The notes beneath the pieces are model-generated. The model did not search any database. It had not been told where the DNA came from and was given only the letters and a program-made list of their open reading frames with translations. Positions 1 through 6,058 of a DNA stretch of 8,231 bases are shown here, in pieces. Within the stretch, counting starts at the first letter, position 1. Each line of letters starts with the position of its first letter. The DNA is from UBA6821 sp044236545 (GTDB taxonomy: Bacteria > Verrucomicrobiota > Verrucomicrobiia > Chthoniobacterales > UBA6821): assembly GCA_044236545.1 (NCBI GenBank), contig JBIIGI010000093.1:1-8231 (forward strand), given 5' to 3'. Both the position numbers and the translations under genes were made by a program.

Positions 1-962
1 GTGGCCGTGCAACCGCAGTCGGTGGAGGAGAGGAGTTCCGCATTTCCCTCCTCCTGTCCCGGGATCACCTGACTCATGACCAGCGGCGTGGCGGCGGCAA
101 GACACTCCTGCACGGTGGCTCCTCCCGCCTTGGCGACGACGAGGTGGCTGGAGGCGAGGCGTTCCGGAAGATCCTCCATCCATCCGTCGACGCGGATGGG
201 GGGGGTGAATGTGTCGGCGATGCCCTGAAGGGAGTGGCGTAGTTTCTCATCGCGCCCGCAGGCCGCGGCAAGATCGATGCCGTCGACCGAACCGAGCTGC
301 CGGAAAATCTCCCCCGCGTTTTTTTGACCCGGATTGACCAGGAAGAGCACCTTGGGGCGCACCATCGGGCCGGGGCTTGCGCGGCGTCCACGAAGCGTTT
401 CGAAGAGCGGCGGAACCGGAAAGCCGGTGGCAACCAGTTTGGCGCGCGGCACGCCGGCCACCTCCATCACGCGCGCGGTGACTTCGTTGGGAACAAGGTA
501 AAGATCCGAGTGTCCGCTGTACCAGAGCGAGTTGATGCTGATTGAGTCGGTGACCACCGTGACCGTACGGTAGGGGCGATCCTCCTTTCCATGGAGATGA
601 TCCAGCAGATGATTGTATCCGGGGTAGGTCGATGCGATGACCGCCGGCCGCATTCCGCCGACGGTTTTTGCGAGGAGACGGGCGGCGCGCTTGTGGATGG
701 AGATCCGCCCGGGAGCCCCCTTGTCCTTGTCTAGGTAGCGGTAAAAGGCCCCCCAGAGGGAGGGAAGGTGGTTGATGAAAAGGAAGTACCCCTTCTGCGC
801 CACCCTGTAGAGAGGTCCGTAGGCCTCGGCAAAGAGGTCCCTCACCTCCACGTGCCGCTCCGGATCCTGCAACCGCAGCGCGAGGGCGAGATTTTTCGCG
901 GCGGCATTGTGCCCCTCTCCGAAGGCCGATGTCAGGATGAGGATGGGGCGCTTGGCATTCAT
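1..962 (-). CDS. MGDG synthase/UgtP-like GT28-family glycosyltransferase (3' end missing)
   Basis: The reading frame opens at the ATG at 962-960 and runs off the left edge after 320 codons without a stop, so the C-terminus is missing. The N-terminal part matches the MGDG-synthase N-domain: 'ILILTSAFGEGHNAAAKNL' at residues 7-25 with the GEGHN loop at 15-19, and 'VVTD' at 136-139. The C-terminal part matches the GT28 nucleotide-sugar-binding fold: 'TGFPV' near 179, 'KAGGATVQE' near 278 and 'PGQEEGN' at 301-307. Family members (plant MGD1, Bacillus UgtP, and the related MurG) transfer a sugar from a UDP donor onto a lipid at the membrane face. The acceptor here cannot be read from sequence; a diacylglycerol-type lipid is the family-based guess. 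It lies 20 bp after corA and is probably co-transcribed. No Shine-Dalgarno sequence sits at a usual distance; GGGAAG is about 14-20 bases upstream. Confidence 0.88.
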   Translation of the reverse strand, partial: MNAKRPILILTSAFGEGHNAAAKNLALALRLQDPERHVEVRDLFAEAYGPLYRVAQKGYFLFINHLPSLWGAFYRYLDKDKGAPGRISIHKRAARLLAKTVGGMRPAVIASTYPGYNHLLDHLHGKEDRPYRTVTVVTDSISINSLWYSGHSDLYLVPNEVTARVMEVAGVPRAKLVATGFPVPPLFETLRGRRASPGPMVRPKVLFLVNPGQKNAGEIFRQLGSVDGIDLAAACGRDEKLRHSLQGIADTFTPPIRVDGWMEDLPERLASSHLVVAKAGGATVQECLAAATPLVMSQVIPGQEEGNAELLSSTDCGCTA

Positions 963-982
963 GGGATTTAATCAGCGCTTCC

Positions 983-2059
983 CTAGAGCCATTTTTTGCG
1001 CCGGAAGAACCCCCACATCCCGAAAGCCGTGCAGATCACGACGAACCAGAAGGCCGCATAGCCGTAGCGGAAGTTGAGTTCCGGCATGTTGAGGGGGCCT
1101 GCCTCCGGGTTGAAATTCATCCCGTAGACACCGGCCAGGAAGGTGAGGGGGATGAAGAACGTCGAGACCAGGGTCAGCACCCGCATGATCTCGTTGGTCC
1201 GGTAGCTCAGGCTGGAGTGATAAATGTCCATCAGTCCCGCGGTGAGATCACGGAAGCTTTCCGAGATGTCGATCGCCTGGGTCACATGGTCGTTGCAGTC
1301 CTTCAGGAAGATCCTGGTGCTTTCCTTCACGAAGCCGGACTCATCCCTGAGCAGGTGACCGATGACTTCGCGGAGCGGCCAGGCGATCCGGCGCATCTCA
1401 AGGAGGACCCGCTTGTTCTGGAAGAGATCCTTCAGCGCGGTCTTGCTCGGGTTCCGGATGAGGTTTTCCTCCAGGGCCTCCGACTCGTTGCCGATCATCT
1501 CCAAAACCGGGAAAAAATGGTCGATCGCATTGTCGAGCAGGGCATACGCCAGAAAATCGGCCGCCGATTTGCGGATGAGGGTTCCTTGCTGTGCAAGCCG
1601 CTTCCTGACACCGGTGAAGGGGTCCTTCCGGTTCTCGGACTGGAACGTGAGGACCGTGTTCTTGTTAAAGAACATGCTCAACTGTTCAACCTCGACCCCA
1701 AGGGACTGCTCCGTGTCCCTGTAGATCATCGTCGTGATCAGGAAGATGCCATTGTCGGTCTCCTCGATTTTCGGCCGCTGGGTCGTGACGATATCCTCGA
1801 TCATCAGCGGATTGAGCCCGAAGTGGGAGGCCAGGATCCGCACATTCTCCGTGTCGTGCAGGCCCTCCACGTTGATCCAGTTGATTCTCTTGCGATCGAG
1901 TTGGCCGATCGCCGCCGCAGCGTCGCCGCAACGGATCTCCTCGTAGGTTGTCTCGTCGTAACGGATCAGGCTGATGACCGGGGGCATGGTTTCGCTGCTT
2001 CCCTCTAACTGAAGGGAAGCGGGGGAGGTGCCCGGCTTGTGATAGACCAGCTTGATCAT
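983..2059 (-). CDS. corA: CorA-type magnesium/cobalt transporter
   Basis: This 358-residue protein has the full CorA plan: a long acidic cytosolic N-terminal domain (about residues 1-290) rich in helices, then two C-terminal membrane helices at about 294-313 and 333-351. The signature 'YGMNF' follows the first helix (GMN at 313-315), and the protein ends in a basic tail, 'FRRKKWL', as usual for the family. CorA forms a homopentamer in the inner membrane that admits Mg2+ (also Co2+ or Ni2+) and is gated by cytosolic Mg2+. The length is close to that of the Thermotoga maritima protein. The periplasmic loop after GMN is acidic and contains 'MPEL', as in that relative. The ATG at 2059 lies 3 bp after the thiL stop, and no Shine-Dalgarno sequence is visible, so translational coupling to thiL is likely. 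No Mg-responsive leader is present because there is no gap to hold one. Confidence 0.96.
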   Translation of the reverse strand: MIKLVYHKPGTSPASLQLEGSSETMPPVISLIRYDETTYEEIRCGDAAAAIGQLDRKRINWINVEGLHDTENVRILASHFGLNPLMIEDIVTTQRPKIEETDNGIFLITTMIYRDTEQSLGVEVEQLSMFFNKNTVLTFQSENRKDPFTGVRKRLAQQGTLIRKSAADFLAYALLDNAIDHFFPVLEMIGNESEALEENLIRNPSKTALKDLFQNKRVLLEMRRIAWPLREVIGHLLRDESGFVKESTRIFLKDCNDHVTQAIDISESFRDLTAGLMDIYHSSLSYRTNEIMRVLTLVSTFFIPLTFLAGVYGMNFNPEAGPLNMPELNFRYGYAAFWFVVICTAFGMWGFFRRKKWL

Positions 2060-2062
2060 GGA

Positions 2063-2977
2063 TTACTGGGGTCGGAGGTGATCGTAGCCGGAGGGAAGCG
2101 GAGTGGGAGGGAAATCCGCAGGGGTCGTCCGACCGATGCAGGTGAGCGGAATCCGCGGGAAGCGAGTGCTCCAACGGCGCATGATCGAGGGCCAGCGCGA
2201 GGGTGAGATCGTCAGGAGCAGTTCGTAATCCTCGCCGTCGGAGAGGGCTTCCCCAGGCGAGCATCCGCGGTGGCGAGGGAGCGAATCCGGGTCGATCGAG
2301 AAGGAGAGGCCGCTCTCGAGGGCAAGCTTCGGAAGATCGCTCCCGAGACCGTCGCTCAGATCCATCATGGCGGTGACCCCCCGTTCGGCGCCGAGCCACC
2401 GCCCCTCGTCAAGACGAGGGGAGAAGCGGAGATGGCGTCCGCTCTTGAGGGAGCCGCCAAGTCTTCCCGTCACGCAGATGAAGTCGCCGGGGCGGGCCCC
2501 GCTGCGGAGCTTGAGATGGTTCTTCTCCACTTCCCCGGTGAGCGTGACCGAGAGGAAGCAGGGACCGGGTGAACGGACGGTCTCTCCGCCGACGACCGAG
2601 ACGCCGAAGGCCCGCGCCGCCTTGCCGATCCCCGCGTAGAGCGATTTCCAGGAGGAGACCGTTGCTGAGGAGGGGGCGGCGATGGTGATCATCGCGTGAC
2701 GCGGTGTGCCTCCCATGGCTGCGATGTCGCTGAGTGGGCGGCAGAGAGCCTTCCAACCGACCAGATGCAGCGGTGTTCCGGGGGTGTAATGAATCCCCTC
2801 GACGAGCGCATCGGTCTTGAGGAGTTGCAGGATTCCCTTTGCGGCCGAAGGCCTGATCACGGCGCAGTCATCGCCTATCCCCGTCAGGACATCGCGTGAG
2901 GGCTTGGGAAGGGAAGCGGAGATCAGCTCCAGCAACTCCGCCTCAGACTCCGGTCGCCCCCTTTTTGCCTTTTTCAT
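2063..2977 (-). CDS. thiL: Thiamine-monophosphate kinase
   Basis: ThiL phosphorylates thiamine monophosphate with ATP to give thiamine pyrophosphate, the active cofactor, in the cytosol. It belongs to the PurM/AIR-synthase-like superfamily. Visible family motifs in order: 'GIGDDCAV' (33-40), 'KTDALVEGIHY' (54-64), 'LSDIAAMGG' (82-90), 'GGETVRSPG' (130-138), 'RSGARPGDFI' (158-167), 'MMDLSDGLGSDL' (204-215) and 'DGEDYELLLT' (248-257). The protein is 304 residues, a little shorter than many ThiL proteins. The shortening lies mainly between 'LPRHRG' and 'GEDYEL', where the usual linker helix is reduced. Two consensus positions differ: 'RPLSD' where family members carry Asn before the [LV]SD, and GGET where GGDT is common. 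The Mg/ATP-binding Asp-rich motifs remain, so I expect an active enzyme. It starts 12 bp after the CPBP protease gene and is followed 3 bp later by corA. Confidence 0.95.
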   Translation of the reverse strand: MKKAKRGRPESEAELLELISASLPKPSRDVLTGIGDDCAVIRPSAAKGILQLLKTDALVEGIHYTPGTPLHLVGWKALCRPLSDIAAMGGTPRHAMITIAAPSSATVSSWKSLYAGIGKAARAFGVSVVGGETVRSPGPCFLSVTLTGEVEKNHLKLRSGARPGDFICVTGRLGGSLKSGRHLRFSPRLDEGRWLGAERGVTAMMDLSDGLGSDLPKLALESGLSFSIDPDSLPRHRGCSPGEALSDGEDYELLLTISPSRWPSIMRRWSTRFPRIPLTCIGRTTPADFPPTPLPSGYDHLRPQ

Positions 2978-2989
2978 TTTGCCTTTTTC
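2962..2989 (-). repeat. 14-bp tandem duplication across the thiL start codon
   Basis: On the coding strand the unit GAAAAAGGCAAAAT is followed directly by GAAAAAGGCAAAAA, so two 14-base copies differ only at the last base. The first copy supplies the ribosome-binding AGG and the first two bases of the ATG; the second encodes the Lys-rich N-terminus (MKKAKR). The unit is not a multiple of three. Confidence 0.8.
2982..2988 (-). promoter_or_regulatory. Weak, A-rich ribosome-binding site of thiL
   Basis: AAAAAGG sits four bases before the thiL ATG at 2977, inside the 12-base gap after the CPBP protease stop. It is a short AGG-type core in an A-rich stretch, and a second identical copy lies just inside the coding sequence (see the tandem repeat at 2962-2989). 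Confidence 0.45.
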
Positions 2990-3802
2990 TCACCCGGCCA
3001 GTTCCGGCCAGAAGATCAGAGTCGCGATCGTCGCGGCATTAAAAAGGGCATGCATCGTGATCGGGGCCCAGAGCGATCCCGTGCGCTCGTAGAGCAGGCA
3101 GAGGATCACGGCAAGGATGAGGAGTCCCGGCATGGAGGGGAGGTGGACATGGATCGCGGCGAAGAGCAGCGACGAGGTGAGCAGTGCCGGGATGCGGCCG
3201 CCGAACCGTCGGATCACCCCGTAGAGATAGCCCCGGAAGATCACCTCCTCGGCCACCGGGGCGATGATCACCGCCATGAAGATCACGGCGGCGCGGTGGC
3301 GCGGGTCGGGATGTTCCAGAAAGTAGCGGACGATGAGCTGTGAGTCGTCCCCGGTCCCGTTGAAATGTTGCACCAGACCCTGTGTCGCCAGGATCAGGGG
3401 ATACGTGCAGGCCAGCCAGAGGATCCCCGTGGCGGCGGCCTTGGGAAAGCGTGCCGGTTGCAAGGCAAATGTCGGGATCGCCGGGAGTCCCCGGAACCCC
3501 ATCACACCGAAGATGCCCATCACCAGCGACGTGTAGACGACCGAGTTGGCAATGATCACCGGCAGGGTGATCCGCTGGGTGGTCTCGAGGGACTGAAAAA
3601 TCACCGAGATCATCCAGAGGGCCAGGATTCCCGCGCAAAGCACATCCGGGAGGGCGAAGGGCTGCGCAGTCAGGACGGCCCCGCGGGAACTTCTTGCCGC
3701 GAGCCATGCGTAGAACCCGAGCAGTGTCAGGAAACCGGCCGCTCCAAGCCAGAGGAGGGGTGAGGCGAGGGGGGGCGCCACGGAGAGGAAGTGCGGCGCC
3801 AT
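2990..3802 (-). CDS. CPBP-family intramembrane glutamic protease (CAAX protease/Abi type)
   Basis: This is a hydrophobic protein of 270 residues with several membrane helices, the first near residues 16-36. The CPBP (Rce1/Abi) signature lies in the C-terminal half. Motif 1 EExxxR is in 'APVAEEVIFRGYLYG' (Glu185, Glu186, Arg190), motif 2 FxxxH in 'LLFAAIHVH' (Phe214, His218), and motif 3 HxxxN in 'HALFNA' (His251, Asn255). All expected catalytic residues are present, so an active membrane protease is likely; the substrate is unknown. Bacterial relatives serve in bacteriocin immunity, processing of small proteins or stress responses. The start is ambiguous. The ATG at 3802 shares one base with the sppA stop (TGATG), while a GTG at 3805 would give a 4-base overlap and one extra residue. 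I chose ATG. No Shine-Dalgarno sequence is seen, so expression probably depends on coupling to sppA translation. Confidence 0.92.
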   Translation of the reverse strand: MAPHFLSVAPPLASPLLWLGAAGFLTLLGFYAWLAARSSRGAVLTAQPFALPDVLCAGILALWMISVIFQSLETTQRITLPVIIANSVVYTSLVMGIFGVMGFRGLPAIPTFALQPARFPKAAATGILWLACTYPLILATQGLVQHFNGTGDDSQLIVRYFLEHPDPRHRAAVIFMAVIIAPVAEEVIFRGYLYGVIRRFGGRIPALLTSSLLFAAIHVHLPSMPGLLILAVILCLLYERTGSLWAPITMHALFNAATIATLIFWPELAG

Positions 3803-4800
3803 CACGGGGCGTAGAAAGCCGGTAGCAGGTAGAGGCGTCCGCTCTCAAGCTTCACCCTTCCCGACTGCGGATTCAGATCGAGATGGATGTCCGTTTTCTC
3901 CGAGTCCTCAAAGAAGCGGAGCAGTCGAGCGAAGCCGCGCTTCCTCTCGTAGCGCACGATTTCCGCCCCCGTCGATCGGGCAAGCGATCTTGCTTTCCCG
4001 TAGGCATCCTCGACATAGCCCGTCTGGTCGACGAGCTTCGCCGCCAGGGCATCCTTTCCGCTCAGGACGCGTCCGTCGGCCACGCCTTCTCTCAGGGCGG
4101 CGGGATCGAGTTTTCTCGCGGTGGCCACGATGTTCAGGAAGCGGTCATAAGTCTGCATCACAAGCCCCTGGAAGTAGGTCTTTTCCTCATTCGTCAGGTC
4201 GCGTGCCCCGTTGAGTGCGTCCTTGAAGCGTCCGCTCTTGAAGATCACCGACTGCAGGCCGATCTTTCCGAAGAGTTCCTTGTAGTTGAGCGTCGAGATG
4301 ATGACGCCGATGCTCCCCGTGAAGGTCGTCTCGTTGCACATGATCCAGGAACCGGCGCAGGCGATGTAGTAGGCGGCCGAGGTTCCGATCGAGTTCATGA
4401 AGATCACCACGGGTTTCTTCGAGGAGAGGATCCCGAGGGCATGGTGGATCGTGTCACCCGCCGTCACCTCGCCGCCGGGCGAGTCGACCGAGAGCACCAC
4501 CGCCTTCACCCGGGGGTCGTCGGCCGCCTGCTGGAAGGCATCCTTGAGATCCTCCACCATCGAGTCGCCGGATCTCATGCCGCCGCCGAAGGTGATCAGG
4601 CCATCCATGGGAATGACGGCAATTTTGTCCGTCGACCCCGTGCCGGGCACCAGCGTCGTCTCGGTGAACTTCCTTTCCTTCAGCGCCGTTACGGGGCCCT
4701 CCCCCTGCGTGCCAAGCAACACCAGGAGCAGGAGATTGCCGAAAAGGCTCAGTCCCAGGCCGACAAAGAGCACGAGGGTAAGGCATCCTGATTTTTTCAT
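3802..4800 (-). CDS. sppA: Signal peptide peptidase SppA, 36K type (peptidase family S49)
   Basis: SppA degrades leftover signal peptides in the inner membrane using a Ser/Lys dyad. The 332-residue protein begins with Lys-Lys and a long hydrophobic segment (about residues 7-30), which reads as a signal anchor. It then has the S49 fold: 'IAVIPMDGLI' (60-69), 'VLSVDSPGGEV' (102-112), the nucleophile block 'NSIGTSAAYYIA' with Ser141, and 'TGSIGVI' (161-167). 'KSGRFKDA' follows with Lys193. The 52-residue Ser-Lys distance equals that of Bacillus subtilis SppA (Ser147/Lys199), which supports the assignment of the dyad. The two residues after the serine are Ala-Ala where most SppA proteins have Gly-Gly. 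A C-terminal tail of about 40 residues after 'RGFARLLRFFEDSE' is not part of the core and I do not recognise it. It heads a tight gene cluster after a 110-bp gap and overlaps the CPBP protease gene. No Shine-Dalgarno sequence is visible. Confidence 0.95.
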   Translation of the reverse strand: MKKSGCLTLVLFVGLGLSLFGNLLLLVLLGTQGEGPVTALKERKFTETTLVPGTGSTDKIAVIPMDGLITFGGGMRSGDSMVEDLKDAFQQAADDPRVKAVVLSVDSPGGEVTAGDTIHHALGILSSKKPVVIFMNSIGTSAAYYIACAGSWIMCNETTFTGSIGVIISTLNYKELFGKIGLQSVIFKSGRFKDALNGARDLTNEEKTYFQGLVMQTYDRFLNIVATARKLDPAALREGVADGRVLSGKDALAAKLVDQTGYVEDAYGKARSLARSTGAEIVRYERKRGFARLLRFFEDSEKTDIHLDLNPQSGRVKLESGRLYLLPAFYAP

Positions 4801-4866
4801 CGGGTTACAGGGTGGATGAACTCCCGATCGTTCTCAAGACAACTCGCCGTGGTGAACGGGCGGGCA

Positions 4867-4898
4867 GGGGATTTCAGGGCATCCCCATCCGGCCGGAT
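4867..4898 (-). other. Intergenic inverted repeats between the YhaM-type gene and sppA
   Basis: Two adjacent symmetric elements lie in the 110-bp gap. One is a perfect 12-base palindrome ATCCGGCCGGAT at 4887-4898. Directly next to it is a six-base stem GGGGAT/ATCCCC with an eight-base loop at 4867-4886. On the minus strand they follow the YhaM-type stop codon by 12 bases. There is no T-run after them, so a classic intrinsic terminator is not shown; a Rho-dependent end, a protein-binding site or an mRNA-stabilising hairpin are alternatives. I found no convincing sigma-70 promoter in the rest of the gap. Confidence 0.4.
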
Positions 4899-4910
4899 CA
4901 CGGAAACAAA

Positions 4911-5951
4911 TCAGTCTTCGGCGGGGAAGGGTGCGGAGGTTGATTTTGGCAACGGTCGGACGGGTGCGACCCCGAGTGCCCGCACCCATTCCTGCGGCGT
5001 CCGGGAATCTTTGGCTCCGTTCTGGTAGGCGGCAAAAAACATCTCCAGACGGGCGTCGATGTTGTCCACGAAGTGGAGGACCGCCGCCTCCGGGGTCTTG
5101 GGAAGCACGGGGGATCCGTACTCCAACTGGCCGTGGTGGGAGGCGACGAGATGAAGCAGGTGCAGGCGGATCTCCTCCGAGGAGGGGGAGAGCTCCTCCC
5201 AGCCCTGCTTGGGAAGGTCGCGCCAGAGGATGTTGACCAACTCAATGCCGATGGAGAGGTGGCCGAGGAGTTCGCCGCGAAGCTCCGTCTCGATCCCGAA
5301 TCCCCGCTCGGGCGGGCAGGTCTCCCAGAGTTTGCCCGTATCGTGGAAGAGGACGCCGGCGATCAGCAGATCGCGGTTGAGTTCCGGGTAGACCCCGCAG
5401 AGGGACATCGCGGAATCCATCATCCGGGCGGTGTGCTCCAGAAGCCCCCCCCGGCGGGCATGATGGTTGTTGCGCGCAGCGGCGGCCCTGCGGAACCGCG
5501 CCCCGTGCTGGGCGAGGAACTGGGCGCACAGAGCCTGCAGACGCAGGTCGGTCATTCCGGAGACGGCTTCCGTGATCCGCCTCAGGGCATTTTCGAGCAG
5601 CGTTCGTCGCTCGGCTGATCCCTCCAGAAGAGCGTCCACGTCCTCGTCGGGAAGGGGGGCCATCTCCCAACCCCGCGCATCAAGCCCGAAAGCGGCGCTG
5701 TGGGAAAAGTTGCCGCTGATTTCCACGAAGTCCCCTTTGACGGCCGAGTTGCAGGCCTCGAAGGAGGCGGTGTCCGCCCAGGCCCTCAGGGTCATGCTTT
5801 CCGTGCCGTCGCGCAGGACCACCTCGTGGAAGGGCTTTCCGTTGGAGGCCTCCTTGAGCGTCAGTTTCTCGATCTGCGCGCGGATCACCGCCTCCTGCGG
5901 GGAGAATTCGCGGGCGTCCTTCTTGAGTTCGGAAATCGTCTTCATCGGCAT
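4911..5951 (-). CDS. YhaM-type 3'-5' exoribonuclease (OB fold + HD domain)
   Basis: Residues about 15-105 look like a nucleic-acid-binding OB fold ('KPFHEVVLRDGTESMTLRAW', then 'VKGDFVEISGNF'). Residues about 160-310 are an HD metal-dependent phosphohydrolase domain. HD ligand candidates are His173 in 'GGLLEHTARM', His203-Asp204 in 'LFHDTGKLWE', His231 in 'ELLGHLSIG', His272-His273 in 'VASHHGQLEYGSP', and Asp296/Asp299 in 'FVDNIDARLE'. This order, with 'GSPVLPKTPEAAVLHF' between the last two, is typical of YhaM/CBF1. These enzymes trim RNA, and some also DNA, from the 3' end using Mn2+ or Co2+. The length of 346 residues compares with about 314 in Bacillus subtilis; the extra length is at the C-terminus, a Pro-rich tail after about 325. 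The start is either ATG 5951 or ATG 5945 (two residues shorter); neither has a convincing Shine-Dalgarno sequence. Gaps of about 110 bp on both sides suggest it may be a separate transcription unit. Confidence 0.9.
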   Translation of the reverse strand: MPMKTISELKKDAREFSPQEAVIRAQIEKLTLKEASNGKPFHEVVLRDGTESMTLRAWADTASFEACNSAVKGDFVEISGNFSHSAAFGLDARGWEMAPLPDEDVDALLEGSAERRTLLENALRRITEAVSGMTDLRLQALCAQFLAQHGARFRRAAAARNNHHARRGGLLEHTARMMDSAMSLCGVYPELNRDLLIAGVLFHDTGKLWETCPPERGFGIETELRGELLGHLSIGIELVNILWRDLPKQGWEELSPSSEEIRLHLLHLVASHHGQLEYGSPVLPKTPEAAVLHFVDNIDARLEMFFAAYQNGAKDSRTPQEWVRALGVAPVRPLPKSTSAPFPAED

Positions 5952-5958
5952 CCGTCGA

Positions 5959-5986
5959 GGCTGAAGGGTGAAGCCCGAAGGCTGAA
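5959..5986. repeat. Degenerate 7-bp tandem repeat upstream of the YhaM-type gene
   Basis: Four consecutive heptamers, read on the plus strand, are GGCTGAA, GGGTGAA, GCCCGAA and GGCTGAA; all end in GAA and start with G. The array ends 7 bases before the ATG at 5951, so it occupies the ribosome-binding region of the downstream gene. On the coding strand it reads as a pyrimidine-rich TTCAGCC-like repeat with no Shine-Dalgarno core. Confidence 0.65.
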
Positions 5987-6015
5987 GTAAAAACTGAAAC
6001 GGAATAATCTCCCGA

Positions 6016-6040
6016 CACGCACCCGTTCCGCCGGGGCGTG
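6016..6040 (-). terminator. Possible GC-rich terminator hairpin after the ABC permease
   Basis: CACGC and GCGTG pair, extended by CCC/GGG with one bulged base, around an eight-base loop. It lies 18 bases after the permease stop on the minus strand. Scattered T-rich stretches follow but no clean T-run, so it may be a weak terminator, a Rho-linked element or an mRNA 3' structure. Confidence 0.35.
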
Positions 6041-6058
6041 GAGAACTTCAGCGCTTCC

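Noticed and set aside
1217..2008. Long plus-strand open frame (263 codons) opposite corA
   Set aside because: It mirrors a certain corA gene, shows no recognisable domain, and long antisense frames are expected in GC-rich coding DNA.
2990..3802. CPBP protein as an abortive-infection defence gene
   Set aside because: The Abi name comes from the family; the surrounding genes are housekeeping and no phage-defence partner is present.
3883..4791. 302-codon plus-strand open frame opposite sppA
   Set aside because: His/Arg/Glu-rich low-information translation with no family signature; sppA on the other strand is secure.
5952..6058. Sigma-70 promoter for the YhaM-type gene
   Set aside because: No -35/-10 pair with reasonable match and spacing was found; the T-rich stretch near 5988-6000 is not enough.
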